From Litoditis marina (lineage: Eukaryota; Nematoda; Chromadorea; Rhabditida; Rhabditidae), in contig OZ038434.1 of NCBI GenBank assembly GCA_964036275.1, positions 40,075,279 to 40,139,278 of the forward strand: a DNA stretch of 64,000 nucleotides, in the 5' to 3' direction. Of the stretch, positions 11,424-23,400 are shown one piece after another. Under the pieces are notes generated by a model. The model searched no databases. It had not been told where the DNA came from and saw nothing but the letters and a program-made list of their open reading frames with translations. Both the position numbers and the translations under genes were made by a program. Within the stretch, counting starts at the first letter, position 1. Each line of letters begins with the position of its first letter.

Positions 11424-14400
11424 CCCAAGTCAGAGAGGTTGTTACATTCTGCTGTGTTTGCAGTTGAAACATTTTGTTCTTTCCTGCTGTGTCTGTAGTC
11501 TGACCCCTGTACCCACTTCTCTCCCGTGACCAGTCCAATAGCCACTCCCCCGACCGGCCCATCCAGCGGAACCCCCGCATCGTACATGGCCAAACTGCCG
11601 GAACACACTGCCGCCATCGAGGACGAACCATTCGACTCCAATACCTGCACAATCAATAATTTCAATCAATAATCAATCAATACAATTACGACAACTTTGG
11701 CGGTGTGTGCGTTGTAAATCTTACCCAACTGGGCCCGCTCGCAAAAAGGCTGTTATAGACATAATTAGAAGAACGTATGATGAATCCTTCCCTATCCGCC
11801 TGCACTGGCGATAGTTTGTATAAACTTTTTGATAACCCATATTTCTCTGTATTGCTTCTGTAAGCAAAAGGACTGTTGTAAACATAAATAGAAGAACATC
11901 GTATAGTCTGTTCCACGCACTTATAACCCTCTACAGTAATCTAAACGTATCTGCCCACCTGTGATGCCAGTCTAATCGAGTAGGGGAACTGCTTCGGAAC
12001 CACGTGTTTCAGTGCCTTCTCCGCCAGAGCCCCGTGACCGATTTCACGCCGATTCGTGCCACGTCCCGTCTGAAATTTCAGTTCGTAAGTTTGCTGAATA
12101 AAGTTGTTTATAAAGTTGCAAACTTTCCAAGGAGTGTTTTTTGAGTAAACTTCCAAGTTTTCGTAGAAGAGTTTTAACAGTGAAGTTTCAAGTTTTCCTA
12201 GTAAAGTTTGAAAAGTAAAGGTCTAAGTTTGCAGTATTCAAACATTCCTTTTGAATCCCGGGATAATACCGCCGGAAATTTCGATATATACTGCCCTTTT
12301 CTATTTCTCAATCGGAAGGGTCGCCTATTTTCACCTGAATGTCATTGACGGCGAAGGCGGGGAACTCGTAGTGCAGCATGAACATCTTCTTCCTCTGCGC
12401 CCCCAGCATCTGAGAGATGGAGTCCGGATGGAAGGCCGCCGCCGGACTGTCGAACGTCACCGTCGAGAAGACCTGGAAAAATAGGGTATAGTCGTCGCCA
12501 ACGGAAAGCATTCGATTCCAAAGCTTTCCGGTTATGTGCTCCAATAGCGCAGCGGTTAGCGCCCTGCTACGAAACTTTTGCTAGCAGGTTCGGTTTCGTC
12601 AAGAGACAGAAATTCATAAATTTGGCACTCACTATATAGGGTTCGCTGCTCTCCAAGCAAGCCAATACGGCGTATGTTGTCTATCGCGCTGTATTTGTAC
12701 CCCATTAGTTTTTAGGTCGAATTTGTAAATTATGGCGTGTATTGAAATCAAACTAAATGAAATCGAACAACCACACACCAGTAATGTGCGATTATTCTAC
12801 AAAAAGATGCCCGCTTTCGGTTGAAGGAAGAATATACAACACTTCACTGGTCGTCACAGATTGTTCACGAGGCAACAAGACCCTGATGATTAGGTACACA
12901 GTATGTCATACTGCGGGTTACATAAATTATATTCTAAAAAAGATTATTAAGACCCTAAATGGGCCAATTCCACAAGGAACCCGGTATTTCGTCCACCCTA
13001 TCAGGTAACCTTACCCGGGTTACCGGGTTAACTCTTTTGTTAACCCACTCGTAACCCTCTTTTACAATGTCTTTTGAGGGAAATTTAGGGTTACCAAGTG
13101 GTTGACAAAAGGGTTAACCAGGTAACCCGGTTACGGTTAACTGCTAGGGTTAACGAACCATCGGGGTAAATAAAGCATTCGGTCCTGCAATGTACCTGAG
13201 TCTGTCCCCTCTGAAACAGGGCCGATCCGTGCAACTTCTTGTACACATCCACGTCGATGCTGATTGGTCGGAAATCGCGAATGGCCCGCCCGTCACAACG
13301 GAATTCCTTGTCGAGAATAAGGTTCCTGTAGAAAGTCGCGTTGTTATTACACTGATATATTGTTATACTACTATTATTTGGCACACTACCACGCTATTAT
13401 TATATACTATTGCTATTATTATATACTACTATTATGCAGGTGTTAAATCGCCATCAAACTGTGGTATATTTTACTCCATAAAAAGATCATACTGTCCTAT
13501 GACGCATATTACATAAATTCATCCGAGGATAATGTAACCGACTTTTTTTAGTGACCTTTTTTCGGTTACCTGGAAGCGTAACCGAGAAGTCACCTGAAAT
13601 GAAGACCCGGCACCGTTTGATTCACCCCATAACTTGGTGTTCCGTGTCAGCTTCACTGGTACTTACCTGAGGGTCTGTTTAACGACATGCGAGTAGATGG
13701 TCCAGAACTGCGTCTTGTCCACTTTTGAGAGAGACTGCGCAATATCAGTGCCGACTGCCTGAATATGATTTCTTCGTTGCACCCTGATTTCTGATATGCG
13801 CCCTTACAAATGTCGGCCGAAAAGCAATCTGATCAAACTACAAACACAGCGGAATAAGGCCTGGTTTGGAATAAGCGTACCTATAGAGGTCATGCATGAG
13901 ATCAGACTGAAACTCTCAACCGATGTCAGCATCAAATGTTGTGCTTGTAGTTTGATTCCATTCCACTTTAGTTGTCTCAAGTGTCTCTGATAACTCTGTT
14001 ACTTTTGGTATTGGTTACTCTTATATCATTTTTGTCAATAGCCACCAGCCACAACAATTGCGATACAGCTATAATGGCCGAATCTCAACTGTAGTTTGAT
14101 CCGCGTACACCAGTGGGATCAAACTACCAGCCGCCGATGATTCCAACATCTACCGTTCTAGCTAGCCAGCCTTCCCTTGACCACCCTTAAGTCTGCTGGA
14201 CATACACCGCCGAGGGACACTCATTTTTCCCCCAATGAAAGATCGCGATACCCTCTTTTTTTGAGTCGCGACCCCTCCAAACAGTTCAAAACTGCGATTT
14301 TCATCGATTTTTAGTTTAATTTCCACTAGTTTGAATGAGATTTGCTGTTTTTCATCTCGCGACCCCTACTTTTTTACTACACATTAGTTTGCAGCCCCTC

Positions 14401-17400
14401 ATCTTATAAGAGGCCTTGACGGTGTATGCTGCTGGAGTACCAGGCTGGAGAAGGAGTGACGGGATACGGTAGCTTTGTTGTAGTTTGTGTTTGATCCGGA
14501 TATACGCCAGAAACTACAAATTTAAACCGATAAGCAACCAGATCAAACTACAAACCCAGTGCTGCAGGGCCACCAACTCAATCGAACGCACCATTGAACC
14601 ACCGGTTTTTCTCACATTCCGAACTTTCAACTACCCAACTTTCAATAATAATCGTACTTTACTGATAAAAACCTGATATCGCACCGAACTAATTTAAACC
14701 GAGAAACAACTGGATCAAACTACAACCAAACGCAAGATGGACCATACCTTAATGGCCTCATACCATACCAATGATGACATTCATACTGATCATACTACAA
14801 TCATGATGGTAATCATACTTTAGGAGTCTCGATGGGAATGAAAACTACTATAATCACCGAGCACGCCGCACCTTCATGGCCTTTGTTGTCTTGACATACG
14901 CCAGAAAACTATGAAATTCCACCGAGAAGCAACGGGATAAAACTACAAACAAAATGAAGATGGCCCGCACCTTGATAGCCTCGTCTCGCGACGTCTTGTC
15001 GTGGGTAGAGTCGGTGAGGATGTAGTACAGTCGCTCATCGGCCAAATCCTCCACTTGTCTCAGGATATCCGGCGGGAACTCCACAGTCGTACACTGAACG
15101 TATATTGGGTTATATATTTGAACAAAAACATATTAGTGTCACAAGGATTGTGTTCAGTAAAGTAAACATTTTACTGCGTACACTGCAGGTTTTAACAAAA
15201 GCTAGATTTTCCCATACTACAGTCACATCCTACTGGTGTGGTGTGACACTGCATTCATGATACCGTAATGTCACCTACCGTAACCTTATCCTTGCCTCCC
15301 TGCTCGCGCAATCGATCCATGGATAAGAGCATCTCGTTGATAGAAGTAAGGCCGGCATCGAAAATGCGCTCCATTTCAGGAAGAGGAATTTCCTGAAATA
15401 ATTGAAAGGTCCGAAAGTTGTTCATTTCTGACTCAAATCAGAATAATCAAAGGGTTGGGTGAACTCGGCGTAATGCAACGCGTACTACGCCGCGCGTAGT
15501 AAATCAGAACGTTTTTACATGCTTGTTGACGTATTACGCGCGCGTAAAAAGTATGGACCCTGCCTTAGCCATTATAAAAAATGAATAAGATAGGTCACTT
15601 TATTTAAATAATTATAATGATCAAAGCTTTTCCCGAGGAGTGTTCGCAAGTTCTTCACAATGACGCAATAGTTAGTTGTTGATCTGTCGGAATAGATGGC
15701 GCCGCTCAAAGAAAAGCTGCCAAGAACGGTGATTTCAGTCCGTTCTACTGTGTTTGTAGTTTGTTCCCTATGATTTGAGCATATAAAATACTGTGTATTC
15801 TAGTTGCTCATCCCCCCCCCCCCCCCCTTACGCAGAGCCTTCGAAACTCCCTGGTTTAACCGATTTCCCTTATAGGGAGTGAACAAACCCTCGTTGTAGT
15901 TTGATCCTGATACTAGCAATAGTCTACGTATTTCAACCGATTAGCAGAGGAATACAAATACAAACACAGCTGAATGGGGCAATATACACGGGTGAACTCT
16001 ATATGTGACCGAGTTTTAGGGTTATGTTATCTGAGCGGTATTTGGTAACCTATTTTTCGGTTATCTCAGTATGTAACCGGTTACCTGCTTTTCTGACGCA
16101 AAATTTGGTTTCATCGTTAGTTTGTATGGTAACCGAATTTAGTTTTTGGTTACCTAACGGTTACCTATGAGGTGATCTGAAAAATGGGTTACCGAAAACC
16201 CGGTAACATATATAACTGACCATATACACCTTATAGGCTTGATTTGAAAAGAGCGAATCCCCTACCTTTCCATCCATTTCCACCATTACGGTCCGTTTAT
16301 CGGAGCAACCGGACAGAATCATGTCCAACTGGGATTCTCGTCTCGTGGTGCCGTTCGGATTCACGATCACCTCAAATATACATCGATTTTTTTCTCCTTG
16401 TCTCGTATTTGAATCGAAACGGGATATTCACACCTTGGTGAACCATTGATTTTCATCTCATGTCCTCATCCGTTACAACGGGTCTTTCTACAGACTATGA
16501 TGTCAATTATTAACCAACCTGTCCATTCACGTATTCCAGGACTCCAGCCGTACCGCCGCCCCGCTTTACACATATATATGTTCTTTACTTTACAAACCGA
16601 AAAAAATAATATTTTTTATTTGAAGAAAACATACAAGGTTGGAAAAGACTTATATTCACCTGTCCATCTAGGTAGGCCTGACTACAAACCAGCCTGTCCA
16701 TTCATATATGCCTGCCTACAAACTACATTGAAACTTGAAACCAAACTACAAATATGACAACCAACCAACCATGCGTAAATCGCGCGGAGCGCGAAGCGCT
16801 CTGCGTGAGTTGTCTTTGGTTTGGCCATTGCGGACTCGTTTTTTCCTTTTAATTAACAAAAATCTTCAAACATATTCTTTTTTTGAAAACTAAAAAGAGA
16901 GAACGTTAGAGAATCACGAATTGAACATTGTGTGAAAATTTCAGCCAAATCGGATTATTTTCGCCTGAGTTATGGTTTCGTGTCGTTGTTGAAAAGTTCC
17001 GCCGTAATTCGTCCCTCGTCCCTCACGGAATTCTGTCCGCATCGTAGTGGAAAAACTACTGAACCAATTTGACTGAAATTTGAAACATCTATTCTAATGC
17101 AAAATTTAGCCCGCCGCGCCAAATATGAGATGTATAGCTCCTCATTGACGCCGGGCGCGGGCGCCAATAGGCGCCAAAAACCACTATTGGAGGAAACTAT
17201 CGAACCGATTTAGCTGAAATTTGAAACATGAGTTATAATGCAAAGGTAGCCCGTCGCGCCAAATATGAGATGGATACATCATCATTGGCGCCCGGCGCTG
17301 GCGCCAATAGGCGCCAAAAACGGCGAAACACTATTTATCATCAACTAAAATGTTTAACACTAATAGAAATTGAATATTTTGGTGGAAAGTGTGAAAGTCT

Positions 17401-20400
17401 TTTTCCAAAACTGAAATTTCTCTTCTGGCGCTCGCACCAGGCGCCAGATGGCGCCAAAACCCAAACTCACGACAGCGTCAATGGAATTGTCTGAAATTCG
17501 GTACACTAAATAACTATCACATGGCAAGTAAGATGCTCAATCTGAAAATCAAGAAAAGTTCTGTTGGCACTGTGCGCTGGCGCCAAAGTTGGAAAAATTT
17601 CAGTTATCGTCAATCAAATTGTTTCAAGTTAACAGATATTGAATATTCCAATGTGAAATAAAGATCCACAAATTCAAAATCGAATTTTATCGTCTGGCTC
17701 GGAACAGACGCCAAATGGCGCCAAAACAAAAACACACGAAACTGACAATTGAATAGTTTGAATATTGCTCCAATCAGTAATTGACACATGTAGTGTGTAC
17801 TGGTAGCTCAAAAACCTAGAAAATTTCGTTTCGTCCTGGCGCCACGCGTGTGTCAATTGACACAGGAATGAAAAAAAAGTTTCAACGAAGGTTTTTGATG
17901 TGGTATTGGAAATAATGGCTATATTGTAAGTGAGTTGGTGTCTCTAATTGTAGATTTGTCAATGGCGCCAATCCCCATCGCTTATCGCCGCTAAAAGCGG
18001 TGTACATGTCAATCGGAACGTTTAGCGTTTTTGTTCAGTTGTTGATAGTCACAGAGCCAGTAACTTGCGTTATATTAGAACATCAGCAATTTTATGGTCT
18101 GCATTCGGCTTCGTGCACACACAAAACTGAGATTTCCATAATAATATAATGAGTTCACAAGATCCACTCTGTGAATAGGCAACATATGAAGTTGTAGGAG
18201 TACAACTAGCAAAAAAAGGACAATTAGTAAAAAGTGGGGGAACCAACAAATGTGTGAGTTGTGTTTGGTTCGACCTCGATATCAGCAAAAAGTGAACGAT
18301 ACGAATTGCTGTGATACTGTAGCAGAAGTATTCTGCAAAAATAGAACAATACAAATGTTGCACAATGGTTCACAACGCACGCATGTCGTCAAAGTACACA
18401 TGAATTACCCTTCGGCAATTTCTGAAATATCATGCGTGCGTTGTGAACCATTGTGCAACATTTGTATTGTTCTATTTTTGCAGAATACTTCTGCTACAGT
18501 ATCACAGCAATTCGTATCGTTCACTTTTTGCTGATATCGAGGTCGAACCAAACACAACTCACACATTTGTTGGTTCCCCCACTTTTTACTAATTACCCCC
18601 TCATTTTGATGTTGACTGATGCTCACTTTTGCCCGATTTCGATCGGGCATACTCACTTTTTGGGGTAATGTTATAGATTCTCGTTAAAATTTAAAAAAAA
18701 TTATGTTTTTATATGAAATATGCTTACTTCTCGGGGATGCTCATGCTCACTTTTTCCTGATGTGAACCTTTTTTACGTATGAAACCAACCTGTCCATCCA
18801 CGTATGCCAGCCGCACGGCCGCCACGGGCCCTCCGAATGGGACATCGGACACGTGGAGGGCGGCGGCCGCGGCGTTCACCGCCAACAACACACCGTCCCC
18901 CTGGTCGTCCAGCGACAGAGGCTTGCAGATCAGCTGAAAGGTTGAATCAAAATAAATGTAGAAGTTACAAAACATAATAAACAACAAATAACCGTTTGAA
19001 TATAACATCAATCATCAAGGAGAGTAGGGTTTGTTACAAACAGAAGTTTGTGTAAATAATAAAATCGATGATAGAATAGAAATAATTAGTGGAAAGCCAC
19101 TAAATGTTATGCACGAAAACGCTTTGATTAGACTTTATTAATATGAAATAATATATGCGCGAGTTACAGACATTAAAATGAAGAAAAACAAGCTACATTC
19201 TACTCTACATTACAAGAAACACAAAGAACAGCCGAGATTCCCGAATTATGATGCAAACTTTAAAGGACTGTGAATAAGAATTGCCTGCGCGGCGAGACCC
19301 ATAATGCAATACGTACAGTAACATTATCAATGGAGCATGAAATATTATTTACTTTATATTAATAATATAATATTACAACTTCCCCGGGGGCCCGAATGCC
19401 TGGTCCCACAGGCATAAGAAATATAGGATACAACAAACGGAAGAGATAGTAATGAACCATGGAAAAACATGAAACAACGTATATGCCCGAAGGCACCACG
19501 ATAACTATATGCCCGGAGGCATCACAGAAACACTATAACAAGGTAGCTATATGCCTGACGGCACCACGATATCTATATGCCCGGAGGCATCAAAGAAACA
19601 TTATGACAAGGTAGCTATATGCCTGACGGCACCACGATAACTATATAAACACATGAAAAACTATATGCTAAAAAGCATCACGGTAACTATATAAACACAT
19701 GAAAAACTATATGCTAGAAAGCATCACGGTAACTATATGAACGCATGAAAAACTATATGCTAGAAAGCATCACGGTAACTATATGCCAGGGCACCACGGT
19801 AACTGTATGTCCAAAGGCATCACGGTAGCAATATGCGCGGAGGCATCACGGAAATATCAAGAACTCCAAACATCTTCGACGACTTCTGTGCATTGTTCTC
19901 GCATGTCTACCAAAGATCATGCCCCAGAGATTGTTCACTCCATCCTGAATCAGTTCACTCCTTTTGGTCTCCGACCCAAAGAACAATCAGTATAAAACTG
20001 TTGCCTTTGTCTGGCATCACCTGCCCTTCCCAGCTTCTCTCGATCCTCTAGATCCGAAGCTTCTTCTGATCCGTGTTCCCATTGGCCACTAGTAAAATGC
20101 GAAAATTCTTTCAGTTTGGAAGATCCATCCATCACTCCATCAGAATAATTTCCATTTTCCGTGCTTTCCTTTGACAATCTGGACCGATTTTCCTTCCTCC
20201 GATTGAATCGCTCAATCAACCATTCAAAGTCTATCGAGACTTCCACTCTCTTCCACGGCGTTCTCAAAAACAGCTTTATTAAATAAGGAGCTCGCGTCCT
20301 CGATTTGAGACGCTCCGCAAATGATTCGCGTGAAAATAAGCGCGATACGCAGCGAATTAGTGCTGGCACCGTTCCAAATTGCAGTGGGATACAGTGTCCC

Positions 20401-23400
20401 GCCACGAAAACTTTGTGGACGGAGCTCAATACAAGTTTAATCGCAAAAATTACTGTATGCGAGAACGCCGTGCTTCCCTTCCTTGATAATGCCTCGTCTG
20501 GCAATATCCCTTGATGTTCCTTGTCGTGCAAACTTGATCAACTTCTTCTCGCTTCGCTCGACCATGTACATACTCTTCATTTCTGTCTGCAACTCATCCT
20601 TCTTTTCCTGTCTCTGTTCACTCATCATTGCGTCACTGTTTTCCGAACCAGTACACATTCAATGGAAAATTGAAATTTGTGCAGTAATTTCCTCCTGACC
20701 GCCCGTTGATAACGACCAATTGAAAATTTGGGCAGCACTTCCCCTAAGGAAAATGCTTCACCAGCAATTCAACTGGGTGCTACACAGCGGGGGTCGGTGA
20801 CAATACGTCGGGTAGAGCCTCTACCTAGTATTTCACAAAATAGAAATTGTAGTCCGGAGGTAGTGTTCAAGGTACGCCCCAAGAACACTACGATGACGAT
20901 GTAACAGAATTAGCGTCCAAGGTACACCCCAAGGACATTAAACTGGTGATGTTGACGACGATGGCGCAGAAGTGGCGTCCAAGGTACTCCCCAAGGACAC
21001 TACAACTGATGACGATGTTCGGCCTTGGTGCTCCCCAAGACACACCTGACTTCGACGATCCCTCTTCTTTTTTCTTCTCCGATAGTGTGGAACAGACGTA
21101 GCAGGACACAGTAAAAATTAGGATAGCACAGTTATAATAAATTAATAGGCCTTTTATCAAAAAGAATTTTCGCGCACTAACTAACTATCAATCGAGCGGT
21201 TCGGCCCCCATGTTACAAACAGAAGTTTGTGTAAATAATAAAATCGATGATAGAATAGAAATAATTAGTGGAAAGCCACTAAATGTTATGCACGAAAACG
21301 CTTTGATTAGACTTTATTAATATAAAATAATATATGCGCGAGTTACAGACATTAAAATAAAGAAAAACAAGCTACATTCTACTCTACATTACAAGAAACA
21401 CAAAGAACAGCCGAGATTCCCGAATTATGATGCAAACTTTAAAGGACTGTGAATAAGAATTGCCTGCGCGGCGAGACCCATAATGCAATACGTACAGTAA
21501 CATTATCAATGGAGCATGAAATATTATTTACTTTATATTAATAATATAATATTACAACTGGTTCTTGTGAGAATCACACAGCCCTGCGGGAACGGCGGCC
21601 GCAGATAGTCTGCGTCTCTCTGACCTGTACACACTTTCTCTCGCTCACCTGCGTCTCATTCTCCCAGCCCTTTGGGAAGAGTGGTCGAAGAGTTCGATCG
21701 ATGATCCGCGAGGCGATGACGTCATTATCAGATTGGCCCAGTTCTCTCCGAAGATAGTTGGTGGGGATCTTGCCGATGGCAGCCGCACTCTGGCGGTAGT
21801 CCACGGTTAGTGGCACGAATCTGAAACGTTCAAATTAATAGAGAATGTAACAACATTCTTCCTTTCTTTCTAAATGGTTATTGAGGATACGTGATTGAGG
21901 AGCCTGCGTAGGATCCGGTTGATAACCTAGAATAAGATTCGGTTACCCTTTAATCTAGTGCACAATAGGGTTTTTCCCATCAGTTTCAACGGTAACCGAA
22001 TTTCTATTACTTTCAGGTTGCCTACTCAGTAAACCTGAAGACTATGTTACAAGAAACCGGTTAGATACTGTAGTCATATATATGCTCGTTCAATGTTCAC
22101 TTTTCTGTTCATCATGGTTTCGATTATTGTTTTCATTTTGCTCAAATTCAGTTGGTTTTTATTTACTTTCTGTTTATCTATGTATCTCACATGCTTGCAT
22201 GTATATAAATCAATCAATCAGATATAGAAATGACCACCAAAACTAACCCCTGTCCAGTGGGAGAATTTCCAGTTGCCGGTCGATACACGCAAGTAGCCAG
22301 CACCTGCAGAATGATCATATATTAATGAGGACAAGTTATAGATAGACAAGAATCAAATAAACAATCCAGCCGTTCTCTCTCTGTTCATTAGATTTCCAGC
22401 ACTAAGAGACATCACAAATCCGAGCTACTCTGCGTTTTAGCGTTCTAGAGACTGCAAGTAAAACTGGAAGAAAAGCTTGGCTCACCCACTCACATGACCA
22501 ATCAATCACCTACATTAGCTGAAAAATAGACTAAACACATAGAAAGAGCTTCATTTGGGGTGAACTTCTACCCGAACCGACTCTTCCTGAACCAAAACAG
22601 AACCGATTCTTCCCGAACCCTATGGTTCGTTTCAGAACCGAACCAAATTTAGGCCAACAAAGGTGGAACCGAACCAATTCAAGTAATTAATGCGATTATG
22701 CAACGTTTATTAGGGTTTGGTTCGGTTTCATGTTCGTTTGATCACGCAAACGGTTCGGTTTTTCACGGCAACAACTGGTGCGGGAAGAATCGGTTCAGTT
22801 TTGGTTCGGGAAGAAATTTGCCTTCATTTGGTACACAAGCGAGATGAGGCTTTCAGCCTAACTAACCGAGTTATCTCCTTGGGAGGCGACCACTGAACCG
22901 GAAGCGAACCGGGCCATGCTGCCTGAACAAAGATTGCAATCAAAAGAAGGCACTGTCTGTGTGAGCAATTAAATTTAGATAATGCATTTGTAAGCAGTAA
23001 GCACAAAGAGGTAGGTAGTGCAAATGTATCATCAGGTCACTATGGTGAATTTTCCATTCGAGCATTTCTAAACTATCAGAGAATGAAGAATCCACACATT
23101 TCGGTTTTCTCTTCGAAATCTTAATTTCCACCAATCTCACAACAACTACACTATTTTCTACGTTGTATGTATACAACAGTACATAGGCTACTGATAGTAA
23201 CACTCTGGTAAGCCGGTAAGAAGTACAACCCAATTCCAGTATCAAAATACAGTACACAAATGAAGAATTCCATCAAAATACGTGATATTATACAGATTTA
23301 TTAAGTAACGTCCGAAAAGCTGTTTGAATACCTGTAACTAGTTCGATCGGCTCTCCTTCTCCTATGTTTACGACCACGGAATGCGCCTTTCGTCGGGAGA

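Larger units (their letters stand above)
19033..21559 (-). mobile_element. Non-autonomous LTR retrotransposon
   Basis: Two ~349-base LTRs bound a 1.83 kb interior. Read on the minus strand, a primer binding site TGGGGGCCGAACCGCTCG follows the first LTR directly (21210-21193), and a purine tract GGCCCCCGGGGA precedes the second (19392-19381). The interior has no reverse transcriptase, integrase or protease motif, only a 193-codon frame and a tandem repeat. It is therefore a LARD/TRIM-type element that needs proteins from elsewhere. It sits in the PNPT1 intron between exons 5 and 6, on the same strand as the host gene. Confidence 0.85.

Noticed and set aside
11240..11665. Frames with Tyr-Ile runs
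   Set aside because: Translation of the (TA)n microsatellite. Only the PNPT1 exon part (11644-11517) is real.
16970..17860. A GGCGCC-rich CpG island or promoter
   Set aside because: The same sequence recurs in reverse at 62588-64000, so it belongs to a mobile element.
18250..18668. Several similar 70-95 codon frames on both strands (start [14 protein letters not shown]), also at 62532-63112
   Set aside because: They are the two arms of the terminal hairpin of a repeat element read in both directions. The identical peptide on opposite strands follows from the inverted repeat, not from coding.
19950..20531. Host gene for a 193-residue protein
   Set aside because: It lies wholly between two LTRs on the element's sense strand and is better read as part of the LTR element.
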